Below are positions 10,666-19,060 of a stretch of DNA of 64,000 bases, one piece after another (position 1 is the stretch's first letter; the number at the start of each line of letters is the position of its first letter). Source of the stretch: Peribacillus simplex (GTDB lineage Bacteria; Bacillota; Bacilli; Bacillales; DSM-1321); contig NZ_CP126106.1 of NCBI RefSeq assembly GCF_030123325.1, positions 100,001 to 164,000 on the forward strand, read 5' to 3'. The position numbers and the translations under genes were made by a program. The notes under the pieces are model-generated. The model made no database searches. It was not told the origin of the DNA and worked only from the letters and a program-made list of their open reading frames with translations.

Positions 10666-11355
10666 ATGTTTTATGAAGTAGTGATACCTGCAGCTGGACA
10701 AGGCAAAAGAATGAAGGCGGGCAAGAATAAACTTTTAATTGAACTATCGGGTATCCCGATTATTGTTTATACACTGCGTGTCTTCGAAGAAGATCCTGAC
10801 TGTCGGGGAATCATCCTTTCGATAAACCCGGCAGAAAAGGATTATTTCAATCAATTGATTGCAGCGTATGGGCTTAAAAAGGTCAAGAAACTGGTCATGG
10901 GTGGAAAGGAGCGCCAACAAAGCGTTTATAAGGGACTGCAACATGCAGGAGAAGAAATCATCCTGGTCCACGACGGCGCCCGCCCTTTTATCAATGTTGG
11001 GCAAATCAGTGAATTGACTACTGCCGCCTCCCTTCATGGAGGTGCCGTAATTGCAGTGCCCGTTAAGGATACGATTAAAAAAGCATCAAACAATAAGGTA
11101 GTGGAAACAGTGGAACGATCAAGCTTGTGGGCGGTACAAACTCCACAAGCTTTTCGTGTATCCATATTAAAAAGTGCGTATGAACAGGCAGAAGCCGATG
11201 CATTTTTAGGGACGGATGATGCAAGTTTGCTAGAGCGGATCAATGAACAGGTAGTTATTATTGAGGGCAATTATGATAATATTAAAATTACGACTCAGGA
11301 AGACCTTTATTTTGCAGAAGCGATTTTACATAAACAACAACATGGAAAACGATGA
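10666..11355 (+). CDS. ispD: 2-C-methyl-D-erythritol 4-phosphate cytidylyltransferase
   Basis: IspD joins CTP and MEP in the third step of the non-mevalonate isoprenoid pathway. The 229-residue length is typical. The N-terminal nucleotide-binding loop PAAGQGKRMKAGKNKLL (residues about 8-24) and the VHDGARPF motif near 104 are intact, as is the later VQTPQAF. It is followed by ispF, the enzyme that acts two steps later, close enough for co-translation. Confidence 0.97.
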   Translation: MFYEVVIPAAGQGKRMKAGKNKLLIELSGIPIIVYTLRVFEEDPDCRGIILSINPAEKDYFNQLIAAYGLKKVKKLVMGGKERQQSVYKGLQHAGEEIILVHDGARPFINVGQISELTTAASLHGGAVIAVPVKDTIKKASNNKVVETVERSSLWAVQTPQAFRVSILKSAYEQAEADAFLGTDDASLLERINEQVVIIEGNYDNIKITTQEDLYFAEAILHKQQHGKR

Positions 11356-11369
11356 TTGGGGAGAATGAT

Positions 11370-11849
11370 ATGTTTAGAATAGGACAAGGATATGACGTTC
11401 ATCAGCTTGTGGAGGGGAGACCTTTGATCATTGGCGGGATTACGATTCCGTATGAGAAAGGTTTGCTAGGTCATTCGGATGCGGATGTCCTTCTGCATAC
11501 TGTTGCTGATGCCTGCTTGGGGGCAATTGGTGCAGGGGATATCGGTAAGCATTTTCCGGATACCGATCCTGAATTTAAAGATGCCGATTCGGCAAAACTG
11601 CTGCAGCATATTTGGGCGATCGTAAAAAAAGAAGGATATTCGCTAGGTAATGCGGATTGTACAATCATTGCACAAAGCCCGAAAATGGCACCGTATATTG
11701 AGGAGATGCGAGGCAGGATTGCTGAACTTTTGGATGCGTCTATAGACAGGATTAATGTAAAGGCGACCACTACCGAGAAACTTGGATTTACAGGCAGGAG
11801 CGAAGGAATCGCGGCACAGGCTGTGGTTTTATTGGTTAAATCAAACTAA
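11370..11849 (+). CDS. ispF: 2-C-methyl-D-erythritol 2,4-cyclodiphosphate synthase
   Basis: IspF cyclises CDP-ME 2-phosphate with loss of CMP. The 159-residue protein has the zinc ligands Asp8 and His10 in GYDVHQL, the HSDADVLLH motif with the third ligand, and TTEKLGFTGR near the C-terminus. I chose ATG 11370 (MFRIGQGYDVHQL) as in the family rather than the in-frame ATG at 11352, which overlaps the ispD stop; GGGGAGA precedes the chosen start. Confidence 0.96.
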   Translation: MFRIGQGYDVHQLVEGRPLIIGGITIPYEKGLLGHSDADVLLHTVADACLGAIGAGDIGKHFPDTDPEFKDADSAKLLQHIWAIVKKEGYSLGNADCTIIAQSPKMAPYIEEMRGRIAELLDASIDRINVKATTTEKLGFTGRSEGIAAQAVVLLVKSN

Positions 11850-11939
11850 TTTCGTTTTTAGAGTGGATGCCTTTATCCCAATGTATTTAAATGATAATAT
11901 ATACAATAGAATAGAACGACTGGGAGGTCTATATATATC

Positions 11940-13397
11940 ATGAGCAGCGATATTCGAGTTCGCTATGCACCGAGTCCGACTGGACATTTACATATTGGCA
12001 ATGCACGGACTGCTTTATTTAATTATTTATACGCACGAAATAAAGGCGGGAAATTCATCATCCGTATTGAAGATACCGACCAAAAGAGAAATATTGAAGG
12101 CGGAGAGGAAAGTCAGCTTAAATATTTGAAATGGCTTGGTATGGATTGGGATGAAGGTGTTGATGTTGGCGGTGAATTCGGGCCATATCGTCAATCCGAA
12201 AGGAACGACCTTTATCAGGAATTGTATCAAGAGCTTTTAGATAAGGGTTTGGCATATAAATGCTATTGTACGGAAGAAGAGCTTGAAGCAGAGCGTGAAG
12301 GACAGGTCGAACGGAATGAAACGCCAAAATATTCAGGGAAGTGCAAGCATTTAACCGAAGCAGAGCAAGCGGAGCTAGTGGCTCAAGGAAGAAAACCGAG
12401 CATTCGCTTTGCCGTACCAGCTGGGAAGGTCCTTACTTTCAAAGATATGGTTAAGGATGAGGTTTCGTTTGAAGCGGATGGCTTTGGTGATTTTGTCATC
12501 GTTAAAAAAGATGGCATTCCAACCTATAACTTTGCAGTGGCCGTCGATGATCACTTGATGAAGATTTCCCATGTCCTTCGCGGTGATGATCATATCTCCA
12601 ATACTCCAAAACAACTGATGATTTATGAAGCTTTCGGCTGGGAACCGCCGGTATTCGGACATATGACGCTGATTGTAAACGAAAGCAGGAAGAAACTGAG
12701 TAAACGTGATGAGTCGATCATTCAATTCATTGAGCAATATGAAGAGCTTGGTTATGTACCTGAAGCTTTATTCAATTTCATTACATTACTTGGATGGTCT
12801 CCGGTCGGGGAAGAAGAGATTTTCACGAAGGAAGAATTCATTAATCTTTTCGATGCTGATCGGCTGTCTAAATCACCTGCACTTTTCGATAAACAAAAGC
12901 TTACATGGATGAATAACCAATATGTGAAGCAATTGGACGGAAATCGTGCAGTGGAATTGTCAATGCCTCACTTAATTAAAGCCGGTAAGGTTTCAGAGAC
13001 ACTGACCGCAGAAGAAGAAGAGTGGGTACATGGGCTAGTTTCCCTTTTTCAAGAGCAGATGAGCTATGGAGCGGAAATAGTCGAGCTATCTGAACTGTTT
13101 TTCAAGGATGAGGTCGTGTTCGAGGAAGAAGCTAAGGAAGTACTGGCTGAAGAACAGGTACCGGAAGTCATGAAAGCTTTCCTTCAGGAGATCGAAGGCC
13201 TTGAAGAATTTAACGCGGATGAAATCAAGAAGTCGATTAAAGCCGTACAAAAAAGCACAGGCCATAAAGGGAAAAAATTATTCATGCCGATAAGGGCGGC
13301 CGTCACGGGTCAAACCCATGGTCCTGACTTGCCTAAGGCGATTTCATTACTCGGCAAAGAAAAAATTAAACAGCGTATTCAGAGTATTTTATATTAA
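11940..13397 (+). CDS. gltX: glutamyl-tRNA synthetase
   Basis: This class I synthetase charges tRNA-Glu; in Bacillus it also mischarges tRNA-Gln, which the GatCAB amidotransferase then corrects. The 485-residue protein carries the HIGH-type motif PSPTGHLHIGNARTA at the N-terminus and the KMSKS-type motif KLSKRDES near residue 250. The start ATG follows GGGAGGT. As in B. subtilis, the gene is followed by a cysteine T-box and cysE-cysS, so translation and cysteine genes are physically coupled. Confidence 0.98.
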   Translation: MSSDIRVRYAPSPTGHLHIGNARTALFNYLYARNKGGKFIIRIEDTDQKRNIEGGEESQLKYLKWLGMDWDEGVDVGGEFGPYRQSERNDLYQELYQELLDKGLAYKCYCTEEELEAEREGQVERNETPKYSGKCKHLTEAEQAELVAQGRKPSIRFAVPAGKVLTFKDMVKDEVSFEADGFGDFVIVKKDGIPTYNFAVAVDDHLMKISHVLRGDDHISNTPKQLMIYEAFGWEPPVFGHMTLIVNESRKKLSKRDESIIQFIEQYEELGYVPEALFNFITLLGWSPVGEEEIFTKEEFINLFDADRLSKSPALFDKQKLTWMNNQYVKQLDGNRAVELSMPHLIKAGKVSETLTAEEEEWVHGLVSLFQEQMSYGAEIVELSELFFKDEVVFEEEAKEVLAEEQVPEVMKAFLQEIEGLEEFNADEIKKSIKAVQKSTGHKGKKLFMPIRAAVTGQTHGPDLPKAISLLGKEKIKQRIQSILY

Positions 13398-13401
13398 CAA
13401 T

Positions 13402-13431
13402 TTGTCAAAAATGTAATATAGTATTTAATAA
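13402..13431 (+). promoter_or_regulatory. candidate SigA promoter for the T-box leader
   Basis: TTGTCA (13402-13407) is followed after 17-18 nt by TTAATAA (13425-13431). This would start transcription at about 13437, just ahead of the T-box. In B. subtilis much cysES transcription comes from the gltX promoter, so this one may be minor. Confidence 0.35.
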
Positions 13432-13449
13432 TCTTACAAAAGAACGCGT

Positions 13450-13712
13450 AGATGGGGAGAAGTAAGTAAACGAAGCTTTTTAGAGAGAACCATAACCTGC
13501 TGAAAGTGGTTCAGGCCTCTCGTTTTCTGAAATGCACCCTTGAGTCCTTTGCTGAACTAACCTATAGTAGGCACAGGCGGAATGTCCTCCGTTACAGGGA
13601 TTAAAGTTGGGGATGAAAAAACAGGAAAAGGCTTTACCTGCTTCGTACATTCCAAACAGAGTGGAACCGCGCTTAAAGCGTCTCTGTCTATTTGGACAGA
13701 GACGCTTTTTTT
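13450..13712 (+). promoter_or_regulatory. cysteine T-box leader with terminator (tRNA-Cys sensing)
   Basis: The T-box sequence AGAGTGGAACCGCG is at 13658-13671; its UGG pairs with the uncharged tRNA acceptor end. It is followed by the terminator hairpin GCGTCTCTGTC / GACAGAGACGC and seven T (13678-13712). The upstream Stem I region contains AGTAA at about 13461 and a TGC codon at 13533-13535 in GAAATGCACC, suiting tRNA-Cys. Uncharged tRNA-Cys should favour the antiterminator and turn on cysE and cysS. The 5' limit is approximate. Confidence 0.93.
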
Positions 13713-13773
13713 ATATGCTTTAAAAGCTTCAAAGGGGATGTTGGAAAAGTACGGAACATAGGGGGGAATCATT

Positions 13774-14424
13774 TTGTTAAAGATGTTTAAAGAGGATATC
13801 GAAGTGGTTTTTGATCAAGATCCTGCTGCGCGCAGCTATTTGGAAGTCATATTGACGTACGCGGGTTTACATGCGATTTGGAGTCATAGGATGGCTCACG
13901 CATTATTTAAGAAGAAATTCTTTTTCCTGGCAAGAAGTATATCTCAGATCAGTCGGTTCTTTACCGGAATTGAAATTCATCCAGGGGCTACGATTGGCCG
14001 TCGTTTCTTCATTGACCATGGAATGGGGATCGTCATTGGCGAAACTTGTGAAATTGGCGACAATGTATCTGTCTTTCAAGGTGTAACCCTTGGGGGGACA
14101 GGAAAGGAAAAGGGAAAACGTCATCCTACGATAAAGGATAACGTATTGATTGCTACAGGAGCAAAAGTGCTGGGTTCCATCACTGTTGGGGAAAACTCAA
14201 AAATCGGTGCAGGATCGGTCGTTTTAAAGGAAGTGCCACCTAATTCCACTGTGGTGGGCATTCCAGGTAAAGTGGTCATTCAAGATGGTATCAAAATCAA
14301 CAAAGATCTAAATCATTGTGATCTTCCTGATCCAATCGCTGATCGCTTTAAGGAATTGGATAGTGAAATCAGGGCTTTAAGAGCGAAGATGGCTGAACAG
14401 AGGCAGGAAGAAAGGAGTCTATAA
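13774..14424 (+). CDS. cysE: serine O-acetyltransferase
   Basis: CysE acetylates L-serine with acetyl-CoA, the first committed step of cysteine synthesis. The 216-residue product has an N-terminal helical domain and a left-handed beta-helix of hexapeptide repeats, with the active-site segment GIEIHPGATIG, FIDHGMGIVIGE and GVTLGGTGK. I take the TTG start (MLKMFKEDI) 7 nt after GGGGGG; ATG 13783 is the alternative. The gene is directly controlled by the T-box leader and precedes cysS by 1 nt. Confidence 0.96.
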   Translation: MLKMFKEDIEVVFDQDPAARSYLEVILTYAGLHAIWSHRMAHALFKKKFFFLARSISQISRFFTGIEIHPGATIGRRFFIDHGMGIVIGETCEIGDNVSVFQGVTLGGTGKEKGKRHPTIKDNVLIATGAKVLGSITVGENSKIGAGSVVLKEVPPNSTVVGIPGKVVIQDGIKINKDLNHCDLPDPIADRFKELDSEIRALRAKMAEQRQEERSL

Positions 14425-14425
14425 T

Positions 14426-15823
14426 ATGGCGATTAAAATATATAACACAGCTACAAGAAAAAAGGAAACCTTCGTCCCGATTGAAGAGGGAAAGGTGAAG
14501 ATGTACGTATGCGGACCCACTGTTTATAATTACATTCATATTGGTAATGCAAGACCCGCAATCGTATTCGATACCGTTCGTAGGTATTTGGATTACCGTG
14601 GATATGATGTGCAATTCGTTTCGAACTTTACGGATGTGGATGATAAGCTGATTCGTGCTGCAAAAGAATTGGGGGAAGATGTCCCAACCATATCGGAGCG
14701 TTTCATCAAGGCTTATTTTGAAGATGTGTCGGCATTGGGCTGCAAAAAAGCGGATGCTCACCCAACCGTAATGGAGAACATGGATGCAATCATTGAATTC
14801 ATCTCGGCATTAATTGAGAAAGGATTCGCTTATGAATCTGAAGGGGATGTGTATTACCGAACTCGTAAGTTTGAGGGGTATGGAAAACTTTCACATCAGT
14901 CCATCGATGAGCTGCGAGTGGGGGCACGTATTGAAATAGGGGAGAAAAAACAAGATGCCCTTGATTTTGCCCTTTGGAAAACGGCCAAGGATGATGAAAT
15001 ATCTTGGGAGAGCCCATGGGGTAAGGGGCGTCCTGGCTGGCATATCGAATGCTCCGCAATGGTCAAAAAGTATTTGGGAGATACAATCGATATTCATGCA
15101 GGAGGTCAAGATCTGGCTTTCCCGCATCATGAAAATGAAATTGCACAATCCGAAGCATTGACTGGTAAGACCTTTGCGAATTATTGGATGCATAACGGGT
15201 ATATAAATATTGAGAATGAAAAAATGTCTAAGTCCTTAGGCAATTTCGTCCTTGTGCATGACATCATTCAGAAGCATGATCCACAAGTGTTACGCTTCTT
15301 TATGTTATCTGTACATTACCGTCATCCCATCAATTATAGTGAAGAAGTGCTTGAAAATGTAAAAGCGTCCCTCGATCGCTTAAGGACTTCTTATCAAAAC
15401 TTAAAACATCGCCTTCAAGTTAGTGACGGATTGACTGAGAATAATGATGTTTGGTTGGGGAAGCTGAATGAATTACATGAACAATTCATTAAGGAAATGG
15501 ACGATGATTTCAACACGGCTAATGCAATATCCATGCTCTTTGAACTTTCCAAACAGGCAAATTATTACTTGATGGAGAAAAACACAGACAAGGAAGTGAT
15601 TGATGCTTTCCTTGATAAATTCAACATCTTATTTTCTGTCCTAGGTTTGTCCCTTGAAGAGGAGGGGCTTTTGGATGAAGAAATTGAAGGCTTGATACAG
15701 CAGAGAATTCAAGCGCGGAAAGACCGCAATTTTGGGTTATCTGATGAAATTCGTGATCGCTTGAAAAACATGAATATCATATTAGAGGATACCCCTCAAG
15801 GTACAAGATGGAAAAGAGGGTAA
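14426..15823 (+). CDS. cysS: cysteinyl-tRNA synthetase
   Basis: CysS is a class I synthetase using a zinc ion for cysteine discrimination. The 465-residue protein has CGPTVYNYIHIGNARPA near residue 28 (first zinc cysteine and HIGH motif), GWHIECSAM and HHENEIAQSEA with further zinc ligands, and KMSKSLGN near 265. It lies immediately after cysE and is followed 3 nt later by mrnC, so the T-box controls cysteine supply and cysteine charging together. Confidence 0.98.
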   Translation: MAIKIYNTATRKKETFVPIEEGKVKMYVCGPTVYNYIHIGNARPAIVFDTVRRYLDYRGYDVQFVSNFTDVDDKLIRAAKELGEDVPTISERFIKAYFEDVSALGCKKADAHPTVMENMDAIIEFISALIEKGFAYESEGDVYYRTRKFEGYGKLSHQSIDELRVGARIEIGEKKQDALDFALWKTAKDDEISWESPWGKGRPGWHIECSAMVKKYLGDTIDIHAGGQDLAFPHHENEIAQSEALTGKTFANYWMHNGYINIENEKMSKSLGNFVLVHDIIQKHDPQVLRFFMLSVHYRHPINYSEEVLENVKASLDRLRTSYQNLKHRLQVSDGLTENNDVWLGKLNELHEQFIKEMDDDFNTANAISMLFELSKQANYYLMEKNTDKEVIDAFLDKFNILFSVLGLSLEEEGLLDEEIEGLIQQRIQARKDRNFGLSDEIRDRLKNMNIILEDTPQGTRWKRG

Positions 15824-15826
15824 TTA

Positions 15827-16249
15827 ATGCTTCATTACGATAGTAAGGTAGATGCAAAAATGCTGAACAGTCTTGCTTTAGCATATATAGGTGATGCTGT
15901 ATACGAAACGTATATACGGCATCACCTCATTCAAAAAGGAGCGGTCAAGCCCAATCTGCTCCACAAAAAAGCTACATCTTTTGTAGCTGCTAAAGCGCAA
16001 AATAAAATCATCCACTTTTTCCTGGAGTCAGATTGGTTATCGGAAGAGGAATCAGCTGTCGTTCGGCGTGGGCGAAATGCAAAATCCGGTACGGTACCGA
16101 AGAATACAGATGTGCAAACGTATCGCTACAGTACAGCATTCGAGGCACTTATGGGCTTTTTGTATTTATCCGGCCGAAAAGAAAGAATGGAAGAACTCAT
16201 CAAAAAATCCATTGAATACATTGAAGAAGAAAAGGGGAGTAACCCATGA
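15827..16249 (+). CDS. mrnC: Mini-ribonuclease 3 (23S rRNA maturation)
   Basis: Mini-III trims 23S rRNA precursors as a dimer. The 140-residue protein is an RNase III catalytic domain without a double-stranded RNA-binding domain; LALAYIGDAVYETYIRHHL holds the catalytic Asp region and TAFEALMGFLYLSGR the second acidic cluster. Its stop overlaps the rlmB start by 4 nt, so two rRNA-processing enzymes are coupled. Confidence 0.95.
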   Translation: MLHYDSKVDAKMLNSLALAYIGDAVYETYIRHHLIQKGAVKPNLLHKKATSFVAAKAQNKIIHFFLESDWLSEEESAVVRRGRNAKSGTVPKNTDVQTYRYSTAFEALMGFLYLSGRKERMEELIKKSIEYIEEEKGSNP

Positions 16250-16989
16250 GCGAAGAATATATCATTGGCAGGAACCCCGTATTGGAGGCACTTCGCTCCG
16301 AACGGGATATTAATAAAATTTGGATAGCCGAGGGCTCGCAAAAAGGCTCGATGCAACCGCTCATCGGTCTGGCGAAGGAAAAGAAGGTATTCGTGCAAAT
16401 CGTCCCGAAGAAAAAGATCGACCAAATGGCAGAAGGCATCCATCAAGGCGTTATCGCACAAGTGGCTGCCTATGAATATGTGGAGCTGGATGACTTATTC
16501 GCAAAAGCGGCTGAACGGGACGAAGCACCTTTTTTCATGATTCTTGATGAAATTGAAGATCCGCATAATTTAGGGTCGATCATGAGGACGGCTGATGCAG
16601 TCGGGGCCCATGGAATCATCATCCCAAAAAGAAGAGCGGTGGGCTTGACGGCAACAGTGGCAAAAGCTTCGACGGGTGCAATCGAATATATTCCGGTAGC
16701 TCGCGTGACAAATTTGGCAAGAGCGGTGGAAGAGTTGAAAGAGCGAGGGGTATGGATAGTCGGTACCGATGCGAAAGGCAGCGATGATTACCGTAACATG
16801 GACGGAAAGATGCCTATCGGACTTGTTATCGGCAGCGAAGGAAAAGGCATGGCCCGGTTAATGAAGGATAAATGTGATTTTCTCATCCGTCTCCCTATGG
16901 CAGGACAAGTAACTTCGTTAAATGCATCGGTAGCGGCCGGTTTATTGATGTATGAGGTTTATAGAAAAAGAAATCCTCTAGGACAATAA
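16246..16989 (+). CDS. rlmB: 23S rRNA 2'-O-ribose methyltransferase (RlmB/TrmH family)
   Basis: The 247-residue SPOUT enzyme has an N-terminal L30e-like substrate-binding domain (about 1-75) and a C-terminal trefoil-knot methyltransferase with the three family motifs NLGSIMRTADAVGAHG, IGSEGKGM and LNASVAAGLLMYE. E. coli RlmB methylates G2251 of 23S rRNA; the same target is inferred here. It overlaps mrnC and precedes yacP by 4 nt. Confidence 0.93.
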   Translation: MSEEYIIGRNPVLEALRSERDINKIWIAEGSQKGSMQPLIGLAKEKKVFVQIVPKKKIDQMAEGIHQGVIAQVAAYEYVELDDLFAKAAERDEAPFFMILDEIEDPHNLGSIMRTADAVGAHGIIIPKRRAVGLTATVAKASTGAIEYIPVARVTNLARAVEELKERGVWIVGTDAKGSDDYRNMDGKMPIGLVIGSEGKGMARLMKDKCDFLIRLPMAGQVTSLNASVAAGLLMYEVYRKRNPLGQ

Positions 16990-16993
16990 TGAA

Positions 16994-17503
16994 ATGAATA
17001 TTCTGTTGGTGGACGGTTATAACATTATTGGAGCTTGGCCGGAACTGAGAGAATTAAAAGAACGGGATCTTGCTGCTGCAAGAGATCGGCTGATAGAAAT
17101 GATGGCGGAATATCAAGCATTTACCGGATACCGTGTAATTGTCGTATTTGACGCTCAATATGTTCAGGGAATTGCCCGCATTTTCAAAAATCACAAAGTT
17201 GACGTAATTTTTACAAAAGAAAATGAAACTGCGGATGAAAGAATAGAAAAGATGGCGATTGAACTGAATAATGTCAAAACGCAAATTCAAGTGGCAACCT
17301 CTGACTTCACGGAACAGTGGGTGATCTTTGGCCAAGGGGCCCTAAGGAAATCCGCTCGTGAACTGCTTATTGAAATGGAAGATATTCAAGGCGAAATCAA
17401 GAAAGATGTAAGAAAAACAACGACGATAAGACCTGTGGCTAAAATTCCTTTAAGTGAAGAAGTGGCAGAAATTTTCGAAAAATGGCGCCGGGGTAAAATT
17501 TGA
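16994..17503 (+). CDS. yacP: NYN-domain ribonuclease Rae1/YacP
   Basis: In B. subtilis this protein (Rae1) enters the ribosome A site and cuts certain mRNAs during translation. The 169-residue product is a single PIN-like NYN domain, starting ILLVDGYNIIGAWPEL with the first acidic residue, followed by VIVVFDAQ and ADERIEKM. It ends the cysE operon; its last codons carry GGGTAAAATTT, a sequence repeated in the sigH promoter just downstream. Confidence 0.93.
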   Translation: MNILLVDGYNIIGAWPELRELKERDLAAARDRLIEMMAEYQAFTGYRVIVVFDAQYVQGIARIFKNHKVDVIFTKENETADERIEKMAIELNNVKTQIQVATSDFTEQWVIFGQGALRKSARELLIEMEDIQGEIKKDVRKTTTIRPVAKIPLSEEVAEIFEKWRRGKI

Positions 17504-17507
17504 ACCA

Positions 17508-17537
17508 TTGACGGGTAAAATTTACCTGCTGTATAAT
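17508..17537 (+). promoter_or_regulatory. SigA promoter of sigH, with palindrome in the spacer
   Basis: TTGACG (17508-17513) and TATAAT (17532-17537) are 18 nt apart. The spacer contains the perfect palindrome GGTAAA-A-TTTACC (17514-17526), a likely regulator-binding site. In B. subtilis sigH is sigma A-dependent and repressed by AbrB, but AbrB does not need a defined palindrome, so the binding protein is not identified. Confidence 0.82.
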
Positions 17538-17570
17538 ATTTCTATCTGAGTCAGGTCAGGGGGATATAAT

Positions 17571-18221
17571 GTGGGTCTCAAATTCGGAATGAAGCTGAAC
17601 GAAAAGTATCTGCAGTTTGAGGATGATGAATTGATAGGGTTGGTGCACACTGGAGACAGTGAAGCGCTGGATTATTTGATCCAAAAGTATCGTAATTTTG
17701 TAAGAGCGAAGGCAAGGACTTATTTCTTGATTGGTGCCGATAAGGAAGACATCGTGCAAGAAGGTATGATTGGTTTATATAAAGCCGTCCGTGATTTTAA
17801 AGGGGATAAATTATCTTCTTTTAAAGCATTTGCAGAACTATGCATTACGAGGCAGATCATTACAGCTATCAAAACAGCAACACGTCAAAAACATATTCCG
17901 CTCAATTCCTATGTTTCCCTGGACAAGCCCATTTATGATGAGGAATCGGATCGAACTCTAATGGATATCATATCGGGTACGAAAGTTTTGGACCCGGAAG
18001 AACTGATCATCAACCAAGAAGAGTTTGACGATATCGAATTAAAGATGGCCGAGCTCCTGAGTGATCTTGAGAGAAAAGTGTTAGCTCTTTACCTTGATGG
18101 ACAAACCTACCAAGAAATTTCGGAAGAGTTGAACCGGCATGTTAAGTCAATCGACAACGCCCTTCAGCGGGTGAAAAGAAAGCTCGAGCGCTATCTGGAA
18201 GTAAGGGAAATCAGTTTATAA
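17571..18221 (+). CDS. sigH: RNA polymerase sigma-H factor (Spo0H)
   Basis: Sigma H directs transition-state and early sporulation genes, including spo0A and spoIIA. The 216-residue protein has region 2 (QKYRNFVRAKARTYFLIGA, then EDIVQEGMIGLYKAVRDF, about 40-85) for core and -10 binding and region 4 (LDGQTYQEISEELNRHVKSI, about 180-200) for -35 recognition. The start is GTG preceded by AGGGGGA. It is close to B. subtilis SigH except for a different first ~18 residues. Confidence 0.97.
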   Translation: MGLKFGMKLNEKYLQFEDDELIGLVHTGDSEALDYLIQKYRNFVRAKARTYFLIGADKEDIVQEGMIGLYKAVRDFKGDKLSSFKAFAELCITRQIITAIKTATRQKHIPLNSYVSLDKPIYDEESDRTLMDIISGTKVLDPEELIINQEEFDDIELKMAELLSDLERKVLALYLDGQTYQEISEELNRHVKSIDNALQRVKRKLERYLEVREISL

Positions 18222-18357
18222 TCCCTCCGCCTTTTCCGCTTAATTTCATCTGTCCCTTCTCCACATGGAAGTTTATTATTCACTAAAATTTTTAATGGAT
18301 GTCATGTAACCGATGTTTTGATTTCCGGTGTCCGTAATGGGTGAAACCGCTTTGATA

Positions 18358-18386
18358 TTGACAATAAAAAACAGCCGTGATAAGGT
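18358..18386 (+). promoter_or_regulatory. candidate promoter for rpmG-secE
   Basis: TTGACA (18358-18363) is followed after 17 nt by TAAGGT (18381-18386). The -35 is perfect; the -10 is weak. It lies 35 nt before the rpmG start. Confidence 0.45.
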
Positions 18387-18420
18387 TTTATGGATATAGT
18401 AGATAGGATAGGTGTATCTA

Positions 18421-18570
18421 ATGCGAAAAAAAATAGTTCTTGCATGCAGTGATTGCGGTTCAAGAAATTATAGTTATGAGAGCAAACAATCGACAAGCGG
18501 CGAACGACTGGAAATCAAGAAATTTTGCAGTACGTGCAACTCACACTCGATTCATAAAGAAACGAAATAA
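18421..18570 (+). CDS. rpmG: 50S ribosomal protein L33, zinc-binding type
   Basis: The 49-residue protein MRKKIVLACSDCGSRNYSYE... has two cysteine pairs, CSDC (Cys9/Cys12) and CSTC (Cys36/Cys39), forming the zinc ribbon of C+ type L33. The codons run from ATG 18421 to TAA 18570. Bacillus genomes usually carry several L33 copies, including zinc-free ones used in zinc shortage, so this is probably one paralogue. It is followed 50 nt later by secE, the usual order. Confidence 0.93.
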   Translation: MRKKIVLACSDCGSRNYSYESKQSTSGERLEIKKFCSTCNSHSIHKETK

Positions 18571-18620
18571 CCGTTTTATAAATAGATTGACAGAAGCTTC
18601 TAAAGCTTGGAGGTACATTC

Positions 18621-18803
18621 ATGAAACGTTTTACCGAATTTTTCAGCGGAGTCGCTCGCGAAATGCGAAAAGTAAGCTGGCCGAAACGCAAGGAGCTTAC
18701 CAAATATACAATCGTGGTAGTAACGACTGTATTGTTCATGGCTTTGTTCTTTACAGTGGTCGATTTGGGCATTTCCGAATTAATTCGCTTAGTTATTGAA
18801 TAA
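18621..18803 (+). CDS. secE: preprotein translocase subunit SecE
   Basis: SecE clamps the SecY channel. The 60-residue single-span form is normal for Gram-positives: a cytoplasmic amphipathic helix with FFSGVAREMRKVSWPKRKEL (residues about 8-27), including the conserved SWP motif, followed by one transmembrane helix. GGAGG lies 9 nt before the ATG. A terminator hairpin follows 50 nt after the stop. Confidence 0.95.
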   Translation: MKRFTEFFSGVAREMRKVSWPKRKELTKYTIVVVTTVLFMALFFTVVDLGISELIRLVIE

Positions 18804-18852
18804 GAGATTCAAAAATAAGGTATAATAGTGATAGAATAATATGTGTCAGCAG

Positions 18853-18880
18853 AAAAGCCCGGAAACGGGTTTTTTAATTT
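18853..18880 (+). terminator. terminator between secE and nusG
   Basis: The stem AAAAGCCCG / CGGGTTTTTT has a GAAA tetraloop and runs directly into T6. A TATAAT box at 18821-18826 lies just upstream, so this may end either the rpmG-secE transcript or a very short RNA. Confidence 0.85.
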
Positions 18881-19060
18881 GTCTTTTTTAATAAGTGAAG
18901 AAGCTCAAAATCGAGCACTGCTGTAATATGAATCATCACAATATTTTCTAGTTGAGTCGGGATGACGCCGGTATGGTATTTTGGCTAAAACGTTCAAAGA
19001 TAAAGATTAATAAAGAAAATGATTGATTGCAGGGAGGGAAGGACGTTAAAGTCCTAACAC

